Both the position numbers and the translations under genes were made by a program. A stretch of 64,000 nucleotides of DNA, taken from contig JAUJEB010000001.1 in NCBI GenBank assembly GCA_030442055.1, positions 124,001 through 188,000 on the forward strand, read 5' to 3'. The DNA comes from Agaribacillus aureus (GTDB lineage Bacteria; Bacteroidota; Bacteroidia; Cytophagales; Cyclobacteriaceae). Shown here in pieces: positions 26,290 to 34,657 of this stretch. The notes under the pieces were generated by a model. That model was not told the origin of the DNA. It did not search any database and saw nothing but the letters and a program-made list of their open reading frames with translations. The first letter of the stretch is position 1, and each line of letters begins with the position of its first letter.

Positions 26290-28026
26290 TTATCCGTTTT
26301 CCTTAAACTTTCCTTTATAGACTATTCCTTTTACTTTAATGTCTTTAATTTCCATAGGTTCTATTTTAAAAGGGTTTTTATCAATAATCGTAAAGGTGGC
26401 GAACTTCGCTCGTTTTATACTACCTATCTCATCACCTTTAGAAAAAGTATGCGCTGCATCTATAGTAATGGCCTTCATGGCATCCCAAACCGTGATTTTC
26501 AAATCCGGCCGCAATACTTGCCCATTATCGGTCATTCTGGTAGCAGCTACCCATGCCAAGGTAAGAGGCTCTGCCGGAGCCATAGCAAAATCAGAATGTA
26601 AAGACATGGGAATACTTCTGTCTGTAAGCCATTTCATTCCGGCGATTCTGGCTGCTCTTTCTTTTCCAAACCCAATTTCACCATACTTGTTGCCTAGTGC
26701 CCATAGGTAATAGGAATTTACAGAGGCTTCTACACCTAGCTCTTTCATCTGCTGTGCCTGTGCTTCATCAAACAATCCCAAATGATGCATGGTGGTTTGG
26801 TGGTTTTCTCTTGGGGTGCGTTTCATGCTCTTATCCAATATGTCTAGCGCAGCCTGCAAACCTTTATCTCCGGTCACATGAATGTGAAGTTTATAGCCTT
26901 TGTCCCAAAAAAAGTCAAAAACTTCTTTATGCATGTCAGGAGGCATAATCCATTCTGCATGGCAATGAGGGCAATTGGCAAAGCCATCTTTTAGCTGCAA
27001 GGCTAATGAATAAATAGCTCCGTCAGAAAATGTCTTATACTGATTGGTCAAAAATTCAATATTATCAGTGTTGTATTCAGACATCTTCTGTACATAAGCA
27101 TGCATTTCTTCGTTATTTTTCTTAAGTGTGAATTGCTCAGGAAATCCGGGAACGAGATACATGGTATAATATGGAAATCGCTCGCATTCGGCTTTTAGCA
27201 AATTGTACTCTGAATGAAACTCTGTATTGGGAAAGGAAGGTTCCATCATAGCGGTTATTCCGTTCTGAAGCATCATTTCAGACATGCGTTCCATTCCGAG
27301 AGTAAGCCGCTCTTTGTCACCATATACCGCAGGAGTTAGGTAACCGGCTCGTAGTTCTTGGAATCCTCTTTCCCAAAAGTGATTGTTTTTAGCATCCATT
27401 TGGTCTTGGTTTTCAAATTTGGAAACATCCACATTGAATTTTCTCATAGCGGCATCGTTAAGGTAATACTCATGACCTGATCTATGAAATATCAAAATGG
27501 GGATGGTGCTTGAGACAGCATTGAGGTCTTCTTTGGTCAGTGGTCCATGCCAAGCTTGGTGGTAACCCCATGCCAATACATAATCCTTTTCTTTATTCTC
27601 TTCTACAATTTTTTTCAGGCCACTTATATATTCCTCGTGATTGGTAGCGGCTTGATAGGTTTTGTAAGGCATGCTCCATTCATGTGGTGCTACTATTTCA
27701 TTTCCTAAAATAAATGCTCCAATAGAAACAGGATGTGCATGAGGCTCTATAAAACCAGGCATCATGGTTGCTCCTTCCAAGTCAAATTCTTCAGCGCCTT
27801 TGTAGGATTTTTCAGCTTTGTCCTTACTACCCACAAAAACGATCTTGCCGTTTTGCTGCACTACAGCCTCCGCATACTCAGGGCTATCGCCTTCCATGGT
27901 AATGATGTCACCACTATGGTAAATTGTGGCTGATCCTTTATCAGAATCTGCATCCTTTTTTGTTCTGTTACAGGAAGTAAATAAAATTACACCCACGGTT
28001 AAAATTAGAAGTAATCTTGATTTCAT
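26290..28026 (-). CDS. Amidohydrolase (YtcJ-like) lipoprotein
   Basis: 578-aa metal-dependent hydrolase of the amidohydrolase_3 / YtcJ group. An N-terminal signal with a lipobox (LFTSC, Cys about 19) indicates a lipid-anchored, exported protein. The TIM-barrel metal site is visible: MPGFIEPHAHP (about 89-99, HxH), KLHIHVTGDKG (about 380-390), TTMHHLGLF and the C-terminal SLHSDFAMAP with its catalytic Asp. Substrates of this group are mostly unknown amides, ureas or formamides. It follows the beta-barrel gene by 50 bp on the same strand, so both form one transcript, possibly uptake plus hydrolysis. Confidence 0.88.
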   Translation of the reverse strand: MKSRLLLILTVGVILFTSCNRTKKDADSDKGSATIYHSGDIITMEGDSPEYAEAVVQQNGKIVFVGSKDKAEKSYKGAEEFDLEGATMMPGFIEPHAHPVSIGAFILGNEIVAPHEWSMPYKTYQAATNHEEYISGLKKIVEENKEKDYVLAWGYHQAWHGPLTKEDLNAVSSTIPILIFHRSGHEYYLNDAAMRKFNVDVSKFENQDQMDAKNNHFWERGFQELRAGYLTPAVYGDKERLTLGMERMSEMMLQNGITAMMEPSFPNTEFHSEYNLLKAECERFPYYTMYLVPGFPEQFTLKKNNEEMHAYVQKMSEYNTDNIEFLTNQYKTFSDGAIYSLALQLKDGFANCPHCHAEWIMPPDMHKEVFDFFWDKGYKLHIHVTGDKGLQAALDILDKSMKRTPRENHQTTMHHLGLFDEAQAQQMKELGVEASVNSYYLWALGNKYGEIGFGKERAARIAGMKWLTDRSIPMSLHSDFAMAPAEPLTLAWVAATRMTDNGQVLRPDLKITVWDAMKAITIDAAHTFSKGDEIGSIKRAKFATFTIIDKNPFKIEPMEIKDIKVKGIVYKGKFKENG

Positions 28027-28076
28027 AATTATGGTCTTTAGATTGTTTCCATCGATCCACTTGCTTTTTGTGAATT

Positions 28077-28799
28077 TTAAAAGTAGAAAGTTGCTCCTGA
28101 CCTTAAAGTGTGAACGTCTTGAGTAAAGAGTGGAAAATACCCGAGGTTAAGCTTTAGTTTGTTCGGTTTTGCCATGTAATTAAAATTAAATTCACCGGAC
28201 CAAAGCATTTCATCTAAAATATTTACTATAGGGTTGATAAATACAAATGCCCTTTGACTAAAACTGATGCTCATGTTAGTTTGTATGTTAATGCCGTTTT
28301 GTGCTTTCCCATCAAAATCTTCGGGTTCTGTAACATGCACATATCCAACCCCGGGAAACAAGGCAATTTTTTGTGTTAAGATTATTCCTATTACCGTACC
28401 TGCAGAAAGCGTCCACGAACTACTCCCCAACCCATCTTCAAATTTTCCTATTGGAAGTGTAACATCGACAAAAGGAGCTATGGCAATGATGGCTTTAGTT
28501 AGGTTTCGTCTAGCCGCATAAAAATATCTCATTCGCATATCTGACAGACCAAATTTTTCTGTCGCTGAGTTATATAAAATGGGAAGTTCTACCAATAACA
28601 GATTATCAGGATTAAAAGTATACTGGATATTTAGCCTTGTTCCATAAATGTTATCTCTTGATTCAGGGTTTTGGTGTTCTAAGAGTGTATTTATCTGAGT
28701 ATATAAGTTAGTCGGTTTTGAGGCGTCCACCTCTGTTTCCTGAGCTATTAAGGAATTAAAAGAAGCAAAGACTATTAACGTTAATATGGCTTTTTTCAT
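28077..28799 (-). CDS. Outer-membrane beta-barrel protein, transporter-like
   Basis: 240 aa with a signal peptide ending at IAQ (about 20). The mature part is made of alternating beta strands (RLNIQYTFNPDNLLLVELPILY, LKLNLGYFPLF) and ends in aromatic GATFYF, as barrels inserted by BamA do. It resembles the family of short putative transporters related to phenol-degradation MetA proteins, with a conserved-looking APFVDVTLPIGKFEDGLGSSSW core. It is 50 bp upstream of the amidohydrolase gene in the same direction and might deliver or release its substrate. Confidence 0.75.
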   Translation of the reverse strand: MKKAILTLIVFASFNSLIAQETEVDASKPTNLYTQINTLLEHQNPESRDNIYGTRLNIQYTFNPDNLLLVELPILYNSATEKFGLSDMRMRYFYAARRNLTKAIIAIAPFVDVTLPIGKFEDGLGSSSWTLSAGTVIGIILTQKIALFPGVGYVHVTEPEDFDGKAQNGINIQTNMSISFSQRAFVFINPIVNILDEMLWSGEFNFNYMAKPNKLKLNLGYFPLFTQDVHTLRSGATFYF

Positions 28800-28800
28800 T

Positions 28801-28870
28801 GTTTAACGCTTTTAAGTTGTTGCCAATGATTCTTAGCTGCTATATGCAACTGCACCACACAATGTTAGCA
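28801..28870. repeat. attC-like element 2
   Basis: 70 bp bounded by GTTTAAC (28801) and GTTAGCA (28864), with an internal inverted pair GTTGC/GCAAC. On the minus strand it reads GCTAACATTG ... AAGCGTTAAAC and fills the whole gap between the serine-hydrolase gene and the barrel gene. GTTAAAC fits the integron R' core GTTRRRY. Size, position and cores fit an attC site; folding is weak by eye. Confidence 0.35.
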
Positions 28871-28890
28871 AACGGTCGTTCTGAATTTCG

Positions 28891-30228
28891 CTATAATGTT
28901 TTAACAATGGTCCGACTAAAGGCTTCCATCGGAATTTCTGGAAATCCTGTCGCAAACCACACCACAACCGCATCCTTTGCAGGTGAAACGTAGATGCCTT
29001 GCCCATTCATACCACTTTTGTAAATATCACCATCTGCAAATACAGCATCCCATTGGTAGCTGTTAAACTCAGGTTGCTCTCTGAACTCTTCCGCCATTCG
29101 AGGGCCGAGCGTTCCCTTCATATAATTATTCTTAATCCCGGAGGCCTGTATCTTGTTCAGCACTTGTTCTGATACGACTTCTTTTGAAGAAATAAGCTGC
29201 CAGCTTGGGGTAAAGAGCATTCCTATTTTGGCCATGTCTTCCAACCTAGAACTTATCAACCCATGTATGACACCATTGCCTTGTGGACTTAACCCCAAAA
29301 GTGCATCACCAGTCATGCCTGCATGCATCCATATCCGCTCAGTAATCAATTCACTGATTCTCTTGTTGCCAACAGCTTCCACTATAAGGCACAACATCTG
29401 TGTATTAGCAGAGGAATATTCAAAGGCTTCCCCGGGTTCTCGTAATTTTGGAATCCGGAACAGCGCTTCGTTGTGTGTTAATGATTTTCCGTCAACAACG
29501 GCTTCACCCACCTCCGACGCAGCAAAAATGCCATAGGGAGTCGCCCCTTTTCGAGAGGCAGGATTTTCTTCAAGATCTAATCCTGACTGCATGTTCAGCA
29601 CATCCACCACTTTAATATTTTCCCATGCCGTGCCTTTGGTTTCGGGTACGTAATTTGATACGGTTTTTTGAATATCAACCAGTCCTTCTTCTTCCATTTG
29701 GGCAATTAACAAACCCGCTAATATCTTAGCATTAGACATCCATACATGGTTGTCGGTTTTTCTCATTCCAGGGTATTTTTCATATATTATTTTACCGTTT
29801 TGCACCACAAGTATACCTTGCACAGGAGATTCGTCTGCCGTTATCATCTGTTCAAAGGTTATCTTTTCTTTTTGCTCATTTTCTAAAACCAGTTGGCCAA
29901 TAGCAGGGTTGATATCCACTTCCAATTCCTTTACCGGTCCATCTCTACGAATAATTGCATGTGGCATGAATTCTGCAAGGTTTATGTAGGAGTAGGCTCC
30001 CGCTTCGGTTATATCTAAAAATTTTTGCAGGCTCCAGGCCTCATGAAGCTCATTGGCCTTAGTCAAGGAATAACCTTTCTTTAGATCTGGCACAGAGAAA
30101 TCTTCCTCTAGAGTAGCGTATGCATCGGCGCCGGCATCGGGCGTTTTTTGGGCTTCATTTTGAGTATTATTTTGACAACAAACAAAATAGGCACCCATTA
30201 ACATCAAAATATAAATTGTGTTTTTCAT
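28891..30228 (-). CDS. Serine hydrolase (beta-lactamase/class C family) lipoprotein
   Basis: 445 aa with a short signal and a lipobox ending in CC (about 17-18). Catalytic motifs of the beta-lactamase-related (PF00144) family are present: SNAK (SxxK, in VWMSNAKILAGLL, about 171-174) and YSSANTQ (about 278, YxN-like position YSS/SAN). Members act as D,D-peptidases, esterases or lactonases; the substrate here is unknown. The gene is on the same strand as the barrel and amidohydrolase genes and separated from them by an attC-like element. Confidence 0.85.
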   Translation of the reverse strand: MKNTIYILMLMGAYFVCCQNNTQNEAQKTPDAGADAYATLEEDFSVPDLKKGYSLTKANELHEAWSLQKFLDITEAGAYSYINLAEFMPHAIIRRDGPVKELEVDINPAIGQLVLENEQKEKITFEQMITADESPVQGILVVQNGKIIYEKYPGMRKTDNHVWMSNAKILAGLLIAQMEEEGLVDIQKTVSNYVPETKGTAWENIKVVDVLNMQSGLDLEENPASRKGATPYGIFAASEVGEAVVDGKSLTHNEALFRIPKLREPGEAFEYSSANTQMLCLIVEAVGNKRISELITERIWMHAGMTGDALLGLSPQGNGVIHGLISSRLEDMAKIGMLFTPSWQLISSKEVVSEQVLNKIQASGIKNNYMKGTLGPRMAEEFREQPEFNSYQWDAVFADGDIYKSGMNGQGIYVSPAKDAVVVWFATGFPEIPMEAFSRTIVKTL

Positions 30229-30538
30229 GTTTATAAGTTTTGGATGAGTTAAATGCTAGCTGATTTTTGAATATACCCTGGGGGTAATTCCATATACATG
30301 TAAATTACTTATAACATTTACGAACGGCACACACATGGTCGTCTATATTCGTAAACAACTTGCTAATGAATATGGTTTGGTTAGAAAACAAAATTAGTTA
30401 GGTGATGAGACTATTTGAAGTCTTAAGCTGGGCATAGTGTACAGATTAAGGATGCCCCTATCTGGGCCCAATCATGGTCCAATAGCCTAAAACCGTGGGT
30501 TATCAACTTGATAAGAATTCTGTCGTTTTGTTGTAAAT
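30229..30538. other. Gap upstream of the serine hydrolase
   Basis: 310 bp with no gene. It contains an inverted repeat TTTACGAA/TTCGTAAA around a 24-nt spacer (about 30318-30357) and presumably the promoter of the minus-strand gene starting at 30228. Nothing else recognised. Confidence 0.35.
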
Positions 30539-30700
30539 TTTTCAGGACAAAAGACCAAACACCAGTATACTTTTTAAATCTGGGAAGAAAAGGTTCGATG
30601 TTTGTCCCCTCGGCGCTACTGACAGGGATTGCAAGGTGCAATCCCTTTTCTATTACTGATAATCAGGAAGTTATAGTGATACCACTGGTTCGATAATTCT
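30539..30700 (+). repeat. Copy B of the tRNA-3'-end-like repeat with hairpin
   Basis: Copy B has GGTTCGAT at 30592, CCCCTCGGCGCTAC (30606-30619), a 9-bp hairpin AGGGATTGC/GCAATCCCT (30624-30646), TTACTGATAATCAGGAAGTTATAG, and GGTTCGATAATTC near its end (30687). It aligns gaplessly with copy A over the 53 bases before GGTTCGAT. The hairpin stem is a different sequence from copy A but keeps its place and length, which implies selection on structure. Confidence 0.6.
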
Positions 30701-30855
30701 AGATTTTTTATTTCCAAATTCAATGACCAGCAAGACCTGTTGATAAAATTTGATTAGTCGATATTGATGTTAGCATGGACGTGTGTCTGAGTATCTTATA
30801 AGTGTGATTCTAAAATGCGTTTGGCTGAAATTAGGTTGTTATTATTGTTTCCTAC

Positions 30856-31446
30856 CTAGCCTCCCTCAGAATTCCACCTCTTGATAGCATCCTTTAGCCA
30901 TTGTGGTTTGGTTTCCATAGATATCTGTGACATATCATAATTTTTAGTTGCCTGCTCCGCAATCCTATATAATTCTTGTAGTGTGGGAACATCCCATTCG
31001 GCCCTTTCTTCATCAGTCGTTTCCGGAGCAACATCCCACAATCTGAATCTTACACCATCCGGAACATACTGTAGTCCAAATTTTTGAGGTTTGCCCCGGT
31101 ACATCAACCATCGGTCATATGCAGCCGCAGCAAATCGCTTAGCTCCTTCGTAATTTAGGTCGACACTTTTTAGCGCCAAATGATAGGCTTGTCTAAAGTC
31201 GTCAGGGCAATCACCATGCATAAATATTATACATGCATTAAAATAATCCTCACCAGAAAAATTCGAACTTGACTTGATTATTTCTTTAACTTGAGATATC
31301 CGATGTTTACAGCGCGCTCTCAAGGCTTTATATTCTGGTGTACCATCAAGTGGTTGATTCATACATTCATACTGGTCTTCATCAAATAATATTTTTAATT
31401 TTTTATGCATGTCTTTTGCTTGATGATCTGCAACGGTACTCACCAC
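30856..31446 (-). CDS. DUF6624-like protein
   Basis: 196-aa soluble protein. The first half is helical and charged, followed by a segment DYFNACIIFMHGDCPDDFRQAYHLALKSVDLNYEGAKRFAAAAYDRWLMYRGKPQKFGLQY that resembles the conserved core of DUF6624 proteins (D-R-x-L-x-x-x-G-x-P-Q-x-[FY]-G-T/L-Q). The start is uncertain: GTG 31446 or the ATG encoding MHKKLKIL at 31410. Function unknown. It stands alone between repeat copy B and the Crp-like gene. Confidence 0.6.
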   Translation of the reverse strand: MVSTVADHQAKDMHKKLKILFDEDQYECMNQPLDGTPEYKALRARCKHRISQVKEIIKSSSNFSGEDYFNACIIFMHGDCPDDFRQAYHLALKSVDLNYEGAKRFAAAAYDRWLMYRGKPQKFGLQYVPDGVRFRLWDVAPETTDEERAEWDVPTLQELYRIAEQATKNYDMSQISMETKPQWLKDAIKRWNSEGG

Positions 31447-31919
31447 TACGAGTGATAATCACACCTTATCTTTTAAATCTAAAGTTTTTTGGTTTTTCTG
31501 ACAAAGTTTACTTTGTAAAAGTGCTTTAGGAGGGTATTATATACGCTGAAAAGAATTACCTGAAATCCGCATGGAACCTCTTTCCTTTCTTTTAGATTTT
31601 AAAAGCAGCAATTGTTGAGAATCTAAGTTGCTGGAAATGCTTTTTACACAGTAAAAAGCCAATTATTAGATGAAGTGTTACAGTGTAGCGTATCATAACA
31701 AATACCAAGCGTTATTGGCTAACAGAGCTCATTGCAAAAGTCTGTACGATAAGCTACTTTTGATAGTATTTGAAAGGCTAAGCCTGCTGACCGTTGTGTG
31801 GTATTAACCCAAATGAAAGGGCTTATTGTGTGCTGAAGGTAAAGACAGCGCGAACATAAGAAAGGATTGCTGGCGGTGATTGTCTGATGAAATCCCACAA
31901 ATGCTTTAATCGATTATAA
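31447..31919. other. 473-bp gene-free stretch before the Crp-like regulator
   Basis: No complete gene. A short plus-strand frame at about 31679-31805 (YSVAYHNKYQALLANRAHC) might be a coding relic, and GGCTAAC at about 31718 resembles an integron core site, but neither is convincing. The region should include the promoter of the gene at 31920. Confidence 0.3.
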
Positions 31920-32513
31920 ATGAGTTTATATCGAGCTTTTAGAAAAGCCCTTGAAGAAGGAGCTCCAATACAAGATGAAAATTGGTCTCACATAAGACCT
32001 TTGTTGAAACTCCGCCACTTTAAAAAAGGTGAATATATTATCAGAGAAGGCCAGGTTGAAGACTATCTTTCTGCTGTAGCCTCAGGTTGCGTCAGGCACT
32101 TCATCGTGAAAGGAGACCATCAGGTCAGTTTCGAGTTTGCATTTGAAAACGAATTAAGCAATTCTTATGCTTCTTTTCTTTCCAGGCAACCATCCCGTAT
32201 TTTTATAGAAGCGATGGAAGACGTTTGTTTGGTTAGTCTTCACCACAACAGTTTACAAGAACTATACAAGGACTCGGCTGTCGGAGAACGCATTGGAAGG
32301 CTGACAACTGAAAACTACTACATCTGGAGGGAACAGCGTGAACTCATGCTGTTAACGCTCTCCCCGGAAGAGCTCTATCTTGACTTACTCTCTAATTATC
32401 CTGTATATATCAATCGTATCCCCCAAAAGTATCTCGCTTCCTACCTACAGGTAAAGCCTGAATCTCTGAGCAGAATAAAAAGAAGAATTTATACAAACCG
32501 GAATCGAACTTAA
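31920..32513 (+). CDS. Crp/Fnr-family transcriptional regulator
   Basis: 197 aa. Residues about 25-120 form a cyclic-nucleotide-binding-like beta roll (FKKGEYIIREGQVEDYLSAVASGCVRHF), and residues about 145-190 a degenerate winged helix (NRIPQKYLASYLQVKPESLSRIKRR) of the type seen in many Bacteroidota Crp-like proteins. The residues that bind cAMP in E. coli Crp are not conserved, so the ligand is unknown. It precedes an outer-membrane barrel gene by about 60 bp on the same strand and may regulate it. Confidence 0.85.
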   Translation: MSLYRAFRKALEEGAPIQDENWSHIRPLLKLRHFKKGEYIIREGQVEDYLSAVASGCVRHFIVKGDHQVSFEFAFENELSNSYASFLSRQPSRIFIEAMEDVCLVSLHHNSLQELYKDSAVGERIGRLTTENYYIWREQRELMLLTLSPEELYLDLLSNYPVYINRIPQKYLASYLQVKPESLSRIKRRIYTNRNRT

Positions 32514-32571
32514 CCAAGGTTATTTTTTCTGAATCAGCTCTCAAATACCTTTGCATCGTATTAAAAAAACG

Positions 32572-33309
32572 ATGAAAGTTATGAGACCATATTTTAAAAT
32601 CATTGTGGCTTTGGTTGGTGTGTTTACAGCCGTAGAAGCTGATTTATTTGCCCAGGAGCCCCCCCATGACTTCCAAAGACATAGCAATATATACATTAGC
32701 TTTGGGGCTGGTTCTTCTATGCTCAATCAATTTCCATCCGATATTTATTTTGCCGGAAGTACAAATTTACAGTTAGGTGCCATGTATGAAAGCGCTTTCC
32801 ATAAGCGGTTCTCTTTAATAGCCGGTGTAGAGTTCGAGCAGGTATCGTATAATTTTGATGGCGACATTGATTTCACATCTGGTTCTACCCTGAATATCGT
32901 GCGGGCAGGATCCGATAAGAAATATACGAGGATCAGACAACGCAATGTAGCGATCCCATTGCAGGGCAGATTCTATTTTTCAAGCAATAACACAGCCGAT
33001 ACAAAAAATATGTTTGTCCAAAGTGGGATTCGCCTGGTTCAAACTTTAGACTTTATAAATTCTGACAGTTTTGGAACCACCTATTACTATCGCAGTAATG
33101 GTGAGGAAAATCAAATTTCACTAGATGATTTTGCAAACCAAACCGTTATACAGGCAGAACTAATGATCGGATTTAAGGGTCAATTTTTCAAGAATTTTGA
33201 TATACTTAATGCCTCCACCCTTGGTTTTATGTATCAGTTTACCCCATTGCTAAAAGATGGATCAACAGAAATATATCCCATCCATTTTACATGGCGGTTT
33301 TTATTCTAA
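32572..33309 (+). CDS. Outer-membrane beta-barrel protein
   Basis: About 245 aa. I start at ATG 32572 (MKVMRPYFKIIVALVGVF); an in-frame TTG at 32551 would add seven residues not typical of a signal peptide. A signal peptide runs to about DLFAQ. The mature protein consists of alternating beta strands (ISFGAGSSMLNQF, FSLIAGVEFEQVSYNF, STLGFMYQFTPLL) and ends IHFTWRFLF with a terminal Phe, as in OmpA-like or PorT-like barrels. Role unknown. It lies downstream of the Crp-like gene and ends at an attC-like element. Confidence 0.75.
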   Translation: MKVMRPYFKIIVALVGVFTAVEADLFAQEPPHDFQRHSNIYISFGAGSSMLNQFPSDIYFAGSTNLQLGAMYESAFHKRFSLIAGVEFEQVSYNFDGDIDFTSGSTLNIVRAGSDKKYTRIRQRNVAIPLQGRFYFSSNNTADTKNMFVQSGIRLVQTLDFINSDSFGTTYYYRSNGEENQISLDDFANQTVIQAELMIGFKGQFFKNFDILNASTLGFMYQFTPLLKDGSTEIYPIHFTWRFLF

Positions 33310-33363
33310 ACTTTACGAATTACACGCTACAGTAATTTTGCTGATTTGGGCTGATCGTTAGAC
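33305..33363. repeat. attC-like element 3
   Basis: 59 bp starting in the stop region of the beta-barrel gene (TCTAAAC, 33305) and ending GTTAGAC (33357-33363), which fits the integron core GTTRRRY. It contains the partial inverted repeat GAATTAC/GTAATTT. Position right after a gene and length are those of short attC sites; base pairing is limited. Confidence 0.3.
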
Positions 33364-33439
33364 AAACAAACTAATGAGAAAGCATGTGTTAAAAATATAT
33401 AGCAGATAGAGGTTTGATAAAAATCAAACAAAATGTTGC

Positions 33440-33580
33440 TATTCTCTTTATTAAATGCCTGGAAAACCAATACTATTCATAAGCCCGGGGTGATCTGGCT
33501 CGATATTGGTCCCCTTGTCGCTGCTTTTAGCGCGAATCTTAGTGATTATAAGCAACTGAAAATAAAGCTATTACAAGTTA
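33440..33580 (+). repeat. Copy C (degenerate) of the tRNA-3'-end-like repeat
   Basis: Copy C has GATCTGGCTCGATATTGG at 33493, followed by CCCCTTGTCGCTGC and later CAACTGAAAATAAAGCTATTACA (33554), in the same order and spacing as copies A and B. The hairpin is not well preserved. An 84-codon open frame that spans this copy is not considered a gene. Confidence 0.5.
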
Positions 33581-33726
33581 AAAACTTGCTAATATTTGAA
33601 GGTTTAAGTTACGCTTCGCTAAACTTAAACCAGTTAAGAAGGGTTTTACATCTTCATAGCATTTGCTTTAGGCTTATAGCCAATTGAAGCGATCAGTCCG
33701 ATGCACAAATCTCAAGACGATACCCA

Positions 33727-34638
33727 TCAGTTTCCGGAGAAAGTGGAGATGAATTTTGTCGGGCTTAGTCCCGTTTTCTTTTTAAATAATCTTGAAAAGT
33801 ATTCAGGGTATTCAAAACCCAACTTATAGGCCGTTTCGCTTATCGTTATGTTAGGTTGAAGCAACAGGTTTTTCGCTTCTTCAACTAAGAAAAGATTCAG
33901 CTGGTCCTTGGCTGTTTTGCCCGATTCCGCTTTGATGCTATCACTCAGGTATCTCTTGCTTACGCCAAGCTCGCTGGCAAACCACTCCAGTTTTGGAACT
34001 CCTTTCTTCGCCAAATTATCACTGGCAAAGTATTCGGTAACCAGGTCAAGAAATTTCGACAGCAATGTTGAATTCAGTTGTTCCCGATAAAGGAATTGTC
34101 TTTTGTAATACCTGTCGGCGTATCTCAGCAGGGTCTCTAAATGCGAAAGGATGATTTCTTTACTAAATTCGTCCTGATTGTTGAAATATTCAGTTTCCAT
34201 ATTGTCATAGATACCCTGTAAAGTCTTTTCTTCCGTGGAGGCCAGGTGTAAAGCTTCGTTTATGGTGTATTCAAAGAAATGATACTTGTTAATTCTATTG
34301 GCTAAATCATGTCCCATCAGAAAATCTTTATGGAACAGAATACTGAATCCTCCATGTTCAAATTCTGCATCTTCAGCCATGGTTACTTGCCCGGGCGATA
34401 CAAACAAAAGCACTCCTTTCTCACAATCATACTTCGTTCTGCCATAAGCAATACTCCCTTTAATAATCCTCTTTAGCGCAACAATGTAGTAGTCGGACCT
34501 GATCGGTTCAGCGTTGACAAATTTGTGGGCCGTTGCTAGTACTTCCTTTGACGGGCGATTAGGAAAGAACAAGGGATGCTCAGGAGGCTCCAGGCCAAAA
34601 TGGTTGGTCATCTCCGTGATGGTCTTAAAATGAAGCAT
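33727..34638 (-). CDS. AraC-family transcriptional regulator
   Basis: 303 aa. The N-terminal 190 residues are a cupin-like sensor region (FVSPGQVTMAEDAEFEHGGFSILFH), and the C-terminal 100 residues hold two HTH motifs of the AraC/XylS type, ending with KLGFEYPEYFSRLFKKKTGLSPTKF. It is 19 bp downstream of the alpha/beta hydrolase gene on the same strand, at the end of a run of three hydrolase genes, so it is probably co-transcribed with and regulates them. Confidence 0.9.
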   Translation of the reverse strand: MLHFKTITEMTNHFGLEPPEHPLFFPNRPSKEVLATAHKFVNAEPIRSDYYIVALKRIIKGSIAYGRTKYDCEKGVLLFVSPGQVTMAEDAEFEHGGFSILFHKDFLMGHDLANRINKYHFFEYTINEALHLASTEEKTLQGIYDNMETEYFNNQDEFSKEIILSHLETLLRYADRYYKRQFLYREQLNSTLLSKFLDLVTEYFASDNLAKKGVPKLEWFASELGVSKRYLSDSIKAESGKTAKDQLNLFLVEEAKNLLLQPNITISETAYKLGFEYPEYFSRLFKKKTGLSPTKFISTFSGN

Positions 34639-34657
34639 AATGCTCTAAGTTACCTTT

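Noticed and set aside
33433-33687. 84-codon frame over repeat copy C
   Set aside because: Coincides with the repeat; copies A and B do not keep a corresponding open frame.
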